Source: Candidatus Bipolaricaulota bacterium (GTDB lineage: Bacteria > Bipolaricaulota > Bipolaricaulia > M55B111). Taken from it: a stretch of DNA of 53,401 nucleotides. The stretch spans positions 1-53,401 of the forward strand of contig JAGXLB010000003.1 in NCBI GenBank assembly GCA_018334915.1, given 5' to 3'. Below are positions 44,455 through 52,989 of the stretch, in pieces. The notes beneath the pieces are model-generated. The model was not told the DNA's origin. It was given only the letters and a program-made list of their open reading frames with translations, and did no database searches. A program made the translations under genes and the position numbers. The first letter of the stretch is position 1, and every line of letters begins with the position of its first letter.

Positions 44455-45196
44455 AAATTTGAGAAAATACTTCTTAATACCGGTATTAATTCTTCTTCTA
44501 TCAGCAAGTGTTTTTTTATGTTTTGGGGAACAAACTGAAAATATCGCCGATAATTATTCTTTTGAAAAGGCCCTTGATCTATCTAGGATATTGGATAGGC
44601 AGTTAGTATTTTCGTTCGTTTCGGCAAGTTGTCACCTCTGCCAGGAGTTTGAGGACGATATACTTTCCAATCCGGAAGTAAGGAAGCTCTTAAATAATCA
44701 CTTTGTGCTTTCGCTGGTAACCGTTGACGAAACTTTCAAAGTTGAACTTCCAGAACGTGGTGAAGTAACAAATATACAGCTGGCTTCGGGGTTGGGTGTG
44801 AAAGGTACACCTACGACATTTATCTTCTACCCTCCAGATCCCGGACTGTTAAAGGAAGAAAATGCAATAACGGGATTTAACAAACCTCCAGATACTGAAT
44901 ACATGATAGATTTACTTGAAAGAGTAGTTACCGAGACTTTCAGGGAGAAAGGAAATAAGGAAGGACCTACTTACTACAATTACAACCCAACGATAAAGGA
45001 GATAGGTAAAAAAGATTTTAATATATTAAAAGAAACGTCAATTGATATTCCAGTAATAAACAAGAAATTGTCGGCAACTTCTCTCCCTGAAGATCGGGAA
45101 TTAATACTGAATTTCTCCGGGGATTCTCTAAAAGATTATTCTCAGAATATCATATCTGAGACTGACATAGAGAAGGTCTATCTTGTTCAGGGGTAA
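44450..45196 (+). CDS. Secreted or membrane-anchored thioredoxin-like protein
   Basis: An N-terminal hydrophobic segment (about 9-24) directs the protein to the membrane or outside. A thioredoxin-fold domain follows: F-S-F-V-S-A-S-C-H-L-C-Q-E-F-E-D (C-x-x-C redox pair, about 64-67) and the cis-Pro loop G-V-K-G-T-P-T-T-F-I-F-Y. It resembles SoxW/thioredoxin_2-type proteins. The C-terminal 90 residues are unrecognised. The start is the GTG at 44450, inside the IS-like end repeat, with a TTG codon directly before it; no good ribosome site is visible. Confidence 0.75.
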   Translation: MKNLRKYFLIPVLILLLSASVFLCFGEQTENIADNYSFEKALDLSRILDRQLVFSFVSASCHLCQEFEDDILSNPEVRKLLNNHFVLSLVTVDETFKVELPERGEVTNIQLASGLGVKGTPTTFIFYPPDPGLLKEENAITGFNKPPDTEYMIDLLERVVTETFREKGNKEGPTYYNYNPTIKEIGKKDFNILKETSIDIPVINKKLSATSLPEDRELILNFSGDSLKDYSQNIISETDIEKVYLVQG

Positions 45197-45205
45197 TTCC
45201 CCTGA
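45187..45205. terminator. Palindrome at the thioredoxin-like gene end
   Basis: TCAGGGG-TAATT-CCCCTGA is a perfect 7-bp stem with a 5-nt loop containing the stop codon. There is no U tract, so it may be an RNA-stability hairpin, not a full intrinsic terminator. Confidence 0.35.
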
Positions 45206-45360
45206 CTGAAATATCATTTAATGAATCCGGTAAAACCTGACTTATTCTGAAACCGAATATGGCAGTTGGGGCAATAAATTTAGCCAAATAATAACCTTTT
45301 GCACCCTTATTTCTGACACCTGTCCGTGTGGTACATCGTCAGTCGGTTAAGATAATAAAA

Positions 45361-45999
45361 ATGTTATCAAAGACAATTAAATCGGTATTGGTTTCCATAA
45401 TAATCCTTTTTCTGTTGACGCCTTCCGGTTCGGCACCGGGAAAAGCAAACCAGACTTCAACGGTTAAAATCACAATTGATGCGGGACATGGAGGGCACGA
45501 TCCAGGCTCAATTGTATCCGGGATAACAGAAAAGAGTATTAACCTGCAAATAGCTTTGAAGATTAAAGAGCTTGGAGAGAAACATCCTGGTCTGGATTTT
45601 GCTTTTACAAGAACTACTGACAGCTATATTCCTTTACTGGACCGGCTGGAGTACGCAGAAAGACACGGTAGTGCTGGTTACCTATCAGTTCAGGCAAATT
45701 CATTCTGGGATCCTGACGTTGACGGTGTAGAAACAATTCTCGATCGAACCCGCGCGCAGGGGGGAGCGAGCTGGGATATGGCAAACTTGATCCAGGAATC
45801 CATAGTTAGCAGCACCGGTGCGAGAGATAGAGGTCTTAGGTATCAGCGTCTTTATACTAGGCATACGAATATACCTTCAGCCGTATTAGAAGTAGGTTTT
45901 CTTACCTCCCCTTCCGAGCGGAGGAGGCTCACCAGTTTGAATTATCAGGAGTCAGTTGCCCGGGGGATTATTCAGGGACTTTTGATTTTTTTCTCATGA
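45361..45999 (+). CDS. N-acetylmuramoyl-L-alanine amidase-like protein with altered zinc site
   Basis: This is an amidase_3 (AmiC/CwlB-like) fold with an N-terminal signal segment (about 5-22). The first zinc ligands are present: His in D-A-G-H-G-G-H-D-P-G (about residue 43) and Glu in I-T-E-K-S (about 57). The usual second zinc His, normally in S-x-H-A-N, is replaced: the codon at 45691 is CAG, giving Y-L-S-V-Q-A-N-S (Gln about 111). The catalytic Glu in A-V-L-E-V-G-F (about 177) is kept. It may be an inactive, wall-binding or altered amidase. Upstream codons from 45328 are possible, but the ATG at 45361 gives a normal signal. Confidence 0.82.
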   Translation: MLSKTIKSVLVSIIILFLLTPSGSAPGKANQTSTVKITIDAGHGGHDPGSIVSGITEKSINLQIALKIKELGEKHPGLDFAFTRTTDSYIPLLDRLEYAERHGSAGYLSVQANSFWDPDVDGVETILDRTRAQGGASWDMANLIQESIVSSTGARDRGLRYQRLYTRHTNIPSAVLEVGFLTSPSERRRLTSLNYQESVARGIIQGLLIFFS

Positions 46000-46064
46000 A
46001 GGTTTTGACTCTAGTTCTACCGAAAGAAGTGCAAAATTGACCTTTAATATTACCTGGAGCAAAT

Positions 46065-46787
46065 ATGGGAAATAATACGTTTACCTGGATAACAGCTTTT
46101 GCAATTTCAGCGGCGCTCGTTAACGGTCTGGGTATACTAACTATTTTTCGGTTCAAAGAGTGGGCTAAAAGAGCAAAAGCGTATTTCATTTGTTTTGCCG
46201 CCGGCATGTTGATATCCACACCATTGATGCTTGCCCTTCCCAATGCTCTTGAGAAATCCGGAAATGCAGGGTTCTTCGCTCTAGCGGGATTCCTTTTTAT
46301 GCTCTTTAGCAATAAATTTATTCGTCATAGAACAAAGGAGGAACCTCTTGCTTTTGGGATTACTGCAGTGGAGGGAATAGCTATTCACTCATTAGTGGAT
46401 GGCGTAATTTATGTTGTGACGTTTAAAGCGTCCGTCTTAATCGGGATTATGGCCGGTACGGGCCTTTTAGTCCACGAATTCGCCGAAGGTATTATTACTT
46501 ATACTGCACTCCTAAAGGGTAATATTAGAGAAAAGTCCGCTATGGTTTACGCATTTTTTGTAGCGGCACTTACCACGCCCATAGGTGCCTTTGTCGCTTA
46601 CCCTTTTATAGACAAATTCAGTGCCTCAAACGTCGGTTTGCTGCTCGGATTCGTTTCCGGAGTTCTGATTTACGTTTCAGCTTCTCATCTGCTTCCGGAA
46701 GCGCGTGATTCTGACAGAAAACATTCCATAGTAGCTTTTTTGCTAGGTGTTGTTATCGCCGGGTTTATCGTCCTTACAAAAATTTAG
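46065..46787 (+). CDS. ZIP-family metal transporter
   Basis: It has eight predicted membrane segments and the ZIP metal site: G-I-A-I-H-S-L-V-D-G in TM4 (His and Asp) and L-L-V-H-E-F-A-E-G in TM5 (His, Glu, Glu). These are the binuclear metal positions of ZupT-like zinc/iron importers. At 240 residues it is the short bacterial class. The cytosolic loop lacks a long His-rich stretch. A TGGAG precedes the ATG. It is convergent with the permease downstream. Confidence 0.9.
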   Translation: MGNNTFTWITAFAISAALVNGLGILTIFRFKEWAKRAKAYFICFAAGMLISTPLMLALPNALEKSGNAGFFALAGFLFMLFSNKFIRHRTKEEPLAFGITAVEGIAIHSLVDGVIYVVTFKASVLIGIMAGTGLLVHEFAEGIITYTALLKGNIREKSAMVYAFFVAALTTPIGAFVAYPFIDKFSASNVGLLLGFVSGVLIYVSASHLLPEARDSDRKHSIVAFLLGVVIAGFIVLTKI

Positions 46788-46796
46788 GAGAATAAT

Positions 46797-48128
46797 TTAG
46801 GCGGGAAAGAATGGCAGGTCCGCTGGAGTAATTATCTGGATGGATATAACCGTTCCTGCTATCATAGTTGTTATTAGGGTAATTACTGTTCCGTATTTTA
46901 TCCAGTATTTCATGGAAATTGGCTCCTTATGATCCTCGCTAATGGTGACGATCATCTCATTGGCAGGAGACCCTATGTAGGTGGCATTGCCGCCGAAGCC
47001 CGTTCCAAAAGCCAGAGCCCACAATAGAATATTTGATTCTCCGGGTAAATTTGCAGAGAGAGTTCCAATGATCGGTAGCATAACAGCAGTAAGGGGAATA
47101 TTGTCTACCAACCCGGAACCCACTGCGGCTAGAAATAGTATGGTGAGTGCTGATAGCAAAAGGTTGCCCCGAGTTAAACGGAGAACTCCCTGGGCAATTT
47201 TCGTTAACAGGGCGGTGTTTGCGACTCCGTGAACGAGGACAAATAGGCCAGCGAAGAAGAGTAATGTTCGCCACTCTACCCGGTCCAATATCTTGCTCAT
47301 ATCCGGTCGAGCTAGTATTAATATTAGAGCAGCACCTGCTAGGGCCACGGTGGCGGGAGTAATAGAGAGGACGCTCTGAAGGATAAACATGATTACTATA
47401 AACCCCAGTGTGACGAGGCTTTTACTCAGCAAGGACCAGTCCGTTATTTCCTTTGAAGGTTTTCTTGCCATTATGTCTCTCAAGGCTTCTCGGTGGATCT
47501 TTTTGTTTTCCTGTTTGGTTTTCTCGGAAAATATGAATTTGAATACGATCACGGTGACTGTGGTGCATATTATGACCGTAGGCGCAAGGTTGTAGATATA
47601 ATCCAGGTAATTGAACCCTCCGGCGGTGGATATCATGATGTTTGGCGGGTCTCCTATAAGCGTACTGACGCCCCCGATACTGGAAAAGAGGCCCTGGCTG
47701 AGTAATATCGGTTTCGGATCGACCCCTAGGACGGAACTTATTGACATTGAGATAGGAGCAACTAGAAGTACTGTTGTAATATTGTCAATCGTTGTGGATA
47801 AGATAGCTGCGAGGAGTCCGAATAGCAGTATCATATAGAAATAATCGCCGCGGGATAGTTTTGCTGCCCAGATGGCCAGGGTCTCAAACAAACCGGTGTC
47901 CTTTAATATACCGACAAAGATCATCATTCCAAGCAAGACTCCGATTGTATTCCAGTCAATTGCCTCTGTTATTACTTCTCTTTCGTTATAAAACCCAAAA
48001 ATGAGCCCCGCCCCAACCATTAAAGCACCACCGGAGACGGCAGCGAGTGATCTTTCCAGTTTGTTTGTAAGAATAACTACATACGTCCCGACGAATATCG
48101 AGGCGGAGATAAGTAGTTCAGGGCTCAT
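46797..48128 (-). CDS. ArsB/NhaD-type permease (ion transporter superfamily), paralogue 1
   Basis: This membrane protein has about 11-12 segments and two inverted repeats. Family motifs: V-L-L-G-M-M-I-F-V-G-I-L-K-D-T-G, S-T-T-I-D-N-I-T-T-V-L and G-G-V-S-T-L-I-G-D-P-P-N-I-M-I in the first half, V-D-N-I-P-L-T-A-V and G-G-N-A-T-Y-I-G-S-P-A-N in the second. Members export arsenite, exchange Na+ for H+ (NhaD), or carry anions; no ars genes are nearby. CGGAGGCGGG precedes the ATG. It lies 41 bp after its paralogue. Confidence 0.85.
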   Translation of the reverse strand: MSPELLISASIFVGTYVVILTNKLERSLAAVSGGALMVGAGLIFGFYNEREVITEAIDWNTIGVLLGMMIFVGILKDTGLFETLAIWAAKLSRGDYFYMILLFGLLAAILSTTIDNITTVLLVAPISMSISSVLGVDPKPILLSQGLFSSIGGVSTLIGDPPNIMISTAGGFNYLDYIYNLAPTVIICTTVTVIVFKFIFSEKTKQENKKIHREALRDIMARKPSKEITDWSLLSKSLVTLGFIVIMFILQSVLSITPATVALAGAALILILARPDMSKILDRVEWRTLLFFAGLFVLVHGVANTALLTKIAQGVLRLTRGNLLLSALTILFLAAVGSGLVDNIPLTAVMLPIIGTLSANLPGESNILLWALAFGTGFGGNATYIGSPANEMIVTISEDHKEPISMKYWIKYGTVITLITTMIAGTVISIQIITPADLPFFPA

Positions 48129-48169
48129 CTTAACCCGCCTCCGTTTACGGGTACAACCTTATTAATCTC

Positions 48170-49468
48170 TTACATATAACCTAGTTGCATTCCGAAAAAC
48201 AAGAGTATGCTGGCCAGCGTCAGATTGAGGACTGTTAGAGGCACACCGACTTTGAGCCACTTGGTAAAGGATATAGGATTATCAGTCCTTTCGCTAAGTG
48301 ATACGGTAATTACGTTTGCAGACGATCCAATTGGAGAACTTATTCCGCCAAGACATGCACCAAGGGCAAGAGCCCACCAATAAGAGGATAGATGTATTCC
48401 ATGAATACTGCCGAGCCCCTGTATTACCGGTATTAATGCTATGGTGAGGGGAACGTTGTCAATTATTCCAGATAGTATCCCCGCTAGCCATACAAGGATC
48501 AACGGTGCGAGCAACGGAAAGTTTTCAGCTATGACCCCAAATTCTCGGGCGATTTGATGGATTATTCCCGTTTGTTCTAACCCTCCGACTAGTACAAATA
48601 GCGAAGAATAAAATAATAGAACGCTCCATTCTACGTTGGCGAGAGTCTCCTTGACATCCGGCCTTATTAAAAGAAGTGCAAGGGTAGCTCCGACAAAAGC
48701 CACTGTCTGGGGTTGTAGGCCGATCATTCCATGAATCAAGTAGAGTCCTATTACTAATATCATTACTCCGGATGCCTTTTTCACGTCGTTCCAGTCCTCC
48801 ACTGTCCTAGCAGGATCAATTTCCTTTAGAGCCTGTCTCTGCTTGACAGTTGAAGGCATAGTTTTATTGAATCTAAACCAGAAATAGACGACGGATGCGA
48901 GCCATACCACCACCGCAATCGGACCCAGGTGAGTAACAAACTCTGTAAAACTCAAGTTTGCAGCCGAACCGATTATAATGTTGGGAGGATCCCCGATTAA
49001 GGTTGACAGTCCTCCAACGATCGATAGCATGGATTCAGAGATCAGAAAGGGTATAGGCGAAAGTCCGAGTAGGTCTGTGATCGATAGCGTGGTAGGTACA
49101 ACAATAACCATGGTTGTCACGTTATCCATAACGGCTGAGGCTACGGCGGTAAAAGCACCCAACCCCAGTAAAAGTAGCCATACCCGCCCCCTGCTTTTCT
49201 TGGCCATAATTATCGAGAGGTACTCAATTAGGCCGGTTTTCTGGACCGTACCGACCATAATCATCATTCCAAGAACCAGGGCTATTGTGTCGAAATCTAT
49301 TGCAGAAAAGGCTTCGGGCTGAGTATAAAAACCTAAAGCAATTCCTGTTAGGAGGATGGAAAGAGCTCCGGCCAGAGTTACGATAGTTCTGTCGACTCTT
49401 TCCGAAAATAAGATTACGTACGTTATGAAGAAAATTGTGAGAGCAATAACCCAGTTCATATAACTCAT
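48170..49468 (-). CDS. ArsB/NhaD-type permease, paralogue 2
   Basis: This is the same family and layout as its downstream neighbour: V-L-G-M-M-I-M-V-G-T-V-Q-K-T-G, A-S-A-V-M-D-N-V-T-T-M-V-I, G-G-L-S-T-L-I-G-D-P-P-N-I-I-I, then I-I-D-N-V-P-L-T-I-A and G-G-I-S-S-P-I-G-S-S-A-N-V. The two proteins share their motif positions but differ widely elsewhere, pointing to an old duplication. In a salt-adapted cell Na+/H+ exchange is a reasonable guess; the substrate is not proven. Two ATGs (49468, 49459) are possible starts. Confidence 0.85.
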   Translation of the reverse strand: MSYMNWVIALTIFFITYVILFSERVDRTIVTLAGALSILLTGIALGFYTQPEAFSAIDFDTIALVLGMMIMVGTVQKTGLIEYLSIIMAKKSRGRVWLLLLGLGAFTAVASAVMDNVTTMVIVVPTTLSITDLLGLSPIPFLISESMLSIVGGLSTLIGDPPNIIIGSAANLSFTEFVTHLGPIAVVVWLASVVYFWFRFNKTMPSTVKQRQALKEIDPARTVEDWNDVKKASGVMILVIGLYLIHGMIGLQPQTVAFVGATLALLLIRPDVKETLANVEWSVLLFYSSLFVLVGGLEQTGIIHQIAREFGVIAENFPLLAPLILVWLAGILSGIIDNVPLTIALIPVIQGLGSIHGIHLSSYWWALALGACLGGISSPIGSSANVITVSLSERTDNPISFTKWLKVGVPLTVLNLTLASILLFFGMQLGYM

Positions 49469-49534
49469 AATAACTAGACTGGGTAGTTAAGTCAACAGAA
49501 AATAAGGAGTCAGTTTCGGGAGATATTTGTGGCT

Positions 49535-50389
49535 CTAGATACGAGAACCTCTATTTTTATCCCAGTTGAGCTTGTTTCTCACGGTTTCGAAAAAATTGCT
49601 CCGAAAATCCGGTACCAACATGAGTGTAGGCGTATTTGCCCTGTTGATTTCTATTGACTCATTTTTCTCCAGATCTCCGATATGCCTTCCATCAATCTGG
49701 ATTGAGACTGGAGTGTTGGTTTTGACATTTATTTCCGTTTCGTCTGAGCAAATGATTGGCCTGAGACCGAGCTTATGGACGTTAAGGGGTGTTATGCTGA
49801 AGGCGGAAGTATTCCGGGTAATAAGTGGTCCTCCACAAGATAACGAGTATGCTGTGGACCCCGTGGGTGTAGAAACTATTAGTCCATCTCCGGGGTAAGT
49901 AGCTACTTTTTGTGACTCCAGGTACAGCTCAACTTCAGCCAGGCCCCCTGCAGTGCCTCGAGTAATCGTAACTTCGTTAAGTGCAGTAAAGACGCCACTT
50001 TCTCCGGACTGTATGGAATCCGAGCTGCACCGGAGTCTTGTCAGTTCCCTGACGGAGGACCCTTCTTTGAGGGCTCTTGTGAGGCTCTGAGTTAGTTCGG
50101 ATGAGTCCAGTCCCGTTAAAAAACCGAGTTTGCCAAGATTGATTCCCAGGATAGGAATGCAATAGGGTGCGATCAGATCAGCTGCCTGAAGGAAGGTGCC
50201 GTCCCCACCGAGACTGAGTAAAACCATTTCCTTGTCTCTTTCTTTTGCTTTTTTTTCGACGTCTTTTTGATTAGCAACTTCCCTGAGGGGCACCTCGTGG
50301 TCCCTGCACCATCGTTTAATCGTTCGAATAGCTTCGAAAATCTTGTCGGATTTCTTGCCCTTGTAGAGTAGGATTTGCTTATAATTCAT
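49535..50389 (-). CDS. nadK: NAD kinase
   Basis: NadK phosphorylates NAD to NADP. The hallmark G-G-D-G-T-F (about 61-66), G-I-N-L-G-K-L-G-F-L-T, the E-V-T-I-T-R block and Y-P-G-D-G-L-I-V-S-T-P-T-G-S-T-A-Y-S-L-S-C-G-G-P are all present. Length 284 is normal. It lies 25 bp after the ABC permease and may be read from the same transcript. Confidence 0.96.
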   Translation of the reverse strand: MNYKQILLYKGKKSDKIFEAIRTIKRWCRDHEVPLREVANQKDVEKKAKERDKEMVLLSLGGDGTFLQAADLIAPYCIPILGINLGKLGFLTGLDSSELTQSLTRALKEGSSVRELTRLRCSSDSIQSGESGVFTALNEVTITRGTAGGLAEVELYLESQKVATYPGDGLIVSTPTGSTAYSLSCGGPLITRNTSAFSITPLNVHKLGLRPIICSDETEINVKTNTPVSIQIDGRHIGDLEKNESIEINRANTPTLMLVPDFRSNFFETVRNKLNWDKNRGSRI

Positions 50390-50414
50390 TTATGTTTCCT
50401 CATCGATTAATGTT

Positions 50415-51179
50415 TTATTGGTCAAGATAATTCCACCTGCAAAATGCTTTTTCAAGGACCTCCACCAGTAGGTATAACCCCAGTCCCAGGGCGGCGAAAG
50501 CAAGGATACCGGCAAACACGTCAGTATAGGAAAATACTTTCCAGGAACTATTGATATAGTAACCAAGGCCAACATTAGTGTAGGACAATTCCGCGAGATA
50601 TAAAGCAGCTATTCCCAGGCCGATACTGATACGAGCGCTGCTCAATACGCTGGGAAGTGTTGCGGGAATTACTACGTGACGATAAATTTGGAATTTACTG
50701 CCCCCCGAACTTCTTACTGCTTTGATCCACTGAGGTGAAATATTTTTTGCCGCGTCCCGGGCGCTAATCATGACCTGAAAAACAGCGACAAGAAAAATGA
50801 ATATGACTCTAGAGATATCTCCTAGCCCGAAAAGAATTAGTATTACGGGTAGAAATACTATTTTTGGAACCGGGTAAACGAGGTACAAAATCGGTGAGAT
50901 AAATCGGCTGATCTTTTCCTCGAACCCCGTTATCAAGCCAGCAGTGGAGCCTACAAAGATTGCCGCCATGAGGGAAACTAAAAGGCGTATAGCGCTTCGG
51001 ACGAAGTTCGGCCAGATTATTCCCCAGTGGTTTATTAACGCGGAGAAAGCCTTAACCGGGTTTGGGAGGACCGAGCTTTTAGGTCCGGAAAGGAAGAAAC
51101 CCACTGCAATACTTGCCAGCCACCAGAGAAGCAACACCGCTGTAAAGCTTATTGCGTATCGAACCAGGTCTTTCTTCAT
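50415..51179 (-). CDS. ABC transporter permease (SsuC/TauC/ThiX-like)
   Basis: This is a six-segment permease of the nitrate/sulfonate/thiamine-precursor class. The cytosolic coupling helix reads A-V-R-S-S-G-G-S-K-F-Q-I-Y-R-H-V-V-I-P-A-T-L-P (the EAA loop, about 158-180 region). It overlaps the ATPase gene by 4 bp (ATGA), so all three genes of the system are coupled. Confidence 0.9.
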   Translation of the reverse strand: MKKDLVRYAISFTAVLLLWWLASIAVGFFLSGPKSSVLPNPVKAFSALINHWGIIWPNFVRSAIRLLVSLMAAIFVGSTAGLITGFEEKISRFISPILYLVYPVPKIVFLPVILILFGLGDISRVIFIFLVAVFQVMISARDAAKNISPQWIKAVRSSGGSKFQIYRHVVIPATLPSVLSSARISIGLGIAALYLAELSYTNVGLGYYINSSWKVFSYTDVFAGILAFAALGLGLYLLVEVLEKAFCRWNYLDQ

Positions 51180-51889
51180 GGTAGTTCCTGCCTCGTTTTT
51201 TTGACTACCCGATAAAACTCTTCACTACGCCTAAATCCTTCCGTTCCCATTTTTGGGTTTTCGATCCAGGTTTTAACGCTCGCGGGAGCTTGAGAAAGAA
51301 CTGCAATGTTCCGCCCGAGAAATGCTACTTCTTCCATGTCGTGGGTTACTAGAGTCAAAGTTAACTTTCGATCCTGCCAGAGCTTCAATACCTTGTCCTG
51401 CAGGCTTTCCCTTGTGAATTCGTCGAGAGAGACGAACGGTTCATCCATTAAAAGTATTTCGGGATCGACGGCGAGGGCCCGGGCGAGCCCCAATTTTCTC
51501 TTTTGACCGCCGGACAATTGTGCCGGGTAGCTGTCCCTATAAGAGTAAAGGTCGAGCTCGTGAAGGAGGTCTTCTACCCCGCATTCGTCTCCCTGTCGGC
51601 CTAAATCCAGGCCCAGTGTCGCGTTCTTCCAGATCGTCTTCCAGGGAAGCAACCCAATATCCTGAAGAATTAAGGCGATCCTGTCTTCAGTTGTATCAAC
51701 CTGAATTAGTCCCGAATAATTCTCGTGCAAACCTGCTATCGTGTGAAGAAGAGTGGTCTTACCGCAACCGTTGGGCCCAATAACCCCCAGGCTGTCTCCT
51801 TTATCCAGGGAAAGGTTTAACCCGGATATGACCTTTTCGTTTTCTCCTCCTGATTCGTACTCAACTGAAAGACCAGTAATCTCTATCAT
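51176..51889 (-). CDS. ABC transporter ATP-binding protein (SsuB-like)
   Basis: All ABC motifs are intact: Walker A G-P-N-G-C-G-K-T-T-L (about 39), the Q-loop I-L-Q-D-I-G-L-L-P-W, the signature L-S-G-G-Q-K-R-K-L-G-L-A-R-A-L, Walker B I-L-L-M-D-E-P, and the H-loop L-V-T-H-D. The Q-loop with L-L-P-W is typical of the nitrate/sulfonate/taurine importers. It overlaps the binding protein gene by 4 bp upstream and the permease by 4 bp downstream. Confidence 0.92.
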   Translation of the reverse strand: MIEITGLSVEYESGGENEKVISGLNLSLDKGDSLGVIGPNGCGKTTLLHTIAGLHENYSGLIQVDTTEDRIALILQDIGLLPWKTIWKNATLGLDLGRQGDECGVEDLLHELDLYSYRDSYPAQLSGGQKRKLGLARALAVDPEILLMDEPFVSLDEFTRESLQDKVLKLWQDRKLTLTLVTHDMEEVAFLGRNIAVLSQAPASVKTWIENPKMGTEGFRRSEEFYRVVKKTRQELP

Positions 51890-52989
51890 TTGGATTTCTC
51901 AACCAATTTGGCCGAATATCCGTCGTAAGCTTTTTCGAAGGGAATTCTTTCATTTAAGTATCCTTTCGAAATTGTCCAGTCAAGAACGGAATCAAATACC
52001 TCTTCATTTAAGGGTTTAGGGCTGGAAAAGCTGGGAATCTCAAATAAACTCGCGAACTCCTCGGTGAGCTCTGCGTTTTCTATTGCGTTACGAAGACCGG
52101 GAAGTGTCTCGGAAATTATCTGAGTTGTGAGATCCAGGAGTTGAATGTTACTGCTGGAATTTGTTTCTTTTAAAGAGCCTTCCCAACCTTTATAAAATCT
52201 GTCGATCAACTCCGGATCTTTATCTAAAAACTTCCGGTTGAAAGCGAATACGAACGGTGGTAGGGCAACCTCTCCATAATTGCTAAGTAGTTCTATCTGG
52301 TATCTCTTGAATCCCGGATTTTCTAAAGCGAGGGTTAATAGTGGCTCTGGAAGAACGGTAGAGACGAAACCCTCGTTTAGCAGGAAGTTAAGGCGAGAGA
52401 TTAGATCTTCCCGGTTTAAGTAGTACTTATCATCGTTCTCTGGGTAACCTTCACTTTCCATTAACTGATCCGTTGCATAATGATCGTCCCGGCTAAGTGA
52501 TAGAATGATCGAATTTTTAGGGGAATTGTCAAGCCAGTTTTCTACAAGGTCATTCAAGGAAGAAACATTGTGGTAAAGATTACTAAATGCCAGACCCATG
52601 TGTCTGCCTGATTCGTTCGGGTCGAAAGCAGTGGAGGAAATTTTTAAATTCCCGGTACCCTGTATGGCATACAGAGAGCTAGAAAGGCCGGTTATTGCAC
52701 AGTCGGCCCGATCCCCGGTGACCAGCCTGGCTGCGTCGCTGGAGCCCCTGGATGGAATTAGATGCAACTTAATATCTTGTTCCAGGAAGGGATCGATAGA
52801 ATTCTCCCCAAGAAAAAATTCTCGCTGAACCCCCTTAGCCAAAGGCAGTGCTGCGATAGTCGGAGGGTAGGCTACTTTTACCTCAGTCAGATTTGAATTA
52901 CCTGATTCTGAAAAAACCTTATTGCCCGTAGCCGCCGTTAGGGTGGCCGTGCCAAGGAGCTTGATGAATTTTCTTCTGGTTAATTTCAT
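51886..52989 (-). CDS. Tat-exported ABC substrate-binding protein (NMT1/SsuA-like)
   Basis: The N-terminus L-T-R-R-K-F-I-K-L-L-G is a twin-arginine signal, followed by a hydrophobic A-T-L-T-A-A-T-G stretch, so the protein is probably exported folded. The mature part begins with E-V-K-V-A-Y-P-P-T-I-A-A-L-P-L-A-K-G and contains R-A-D-C-A-I-T-G, the pattern of NMT1/SsuA-type periplasmic binding proteins. The substrate (sulfonate, thiamine precursor or similar) cannot be told and no thi or ssu genes are near. There is no clear ribosome site before the ATG. A TTGAAC-17-TATAAT promoter lies about 50 bp upstream. Confidence 0.87.
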   Translation of the reverse strand: MKLTRRKFIKLLGTATLTAATGNKVFSESGNSNLTEVKVAYPPTIAALPLAKGVQREFFLGENSIDPFLEQDIKLHLIPSRGSSDAARLVTGDRADCAITGLSSSLYAIQGTGNLKISSTAFDPNESGRHMGLAFSNLYHNVSSLNDLVENWLDNSPKNSIILSLSRDDHYATDQLMESEGYPENDDKYYLNREDLISRLNFLLNEGFVSTVLPEPLLTLALENPGFKRYQIELLSNYGEVALPPFVFAFNRKFLDKDPELIDRFYKGWEGSLKETNSSSNIQLLDLTTQIISETLPGLRNAIENAELTEEFASLFEIPSFSSPKPLNEEVFDSVLDWTISKGYLNERIPFEKAYDGYSAKLVEKSK

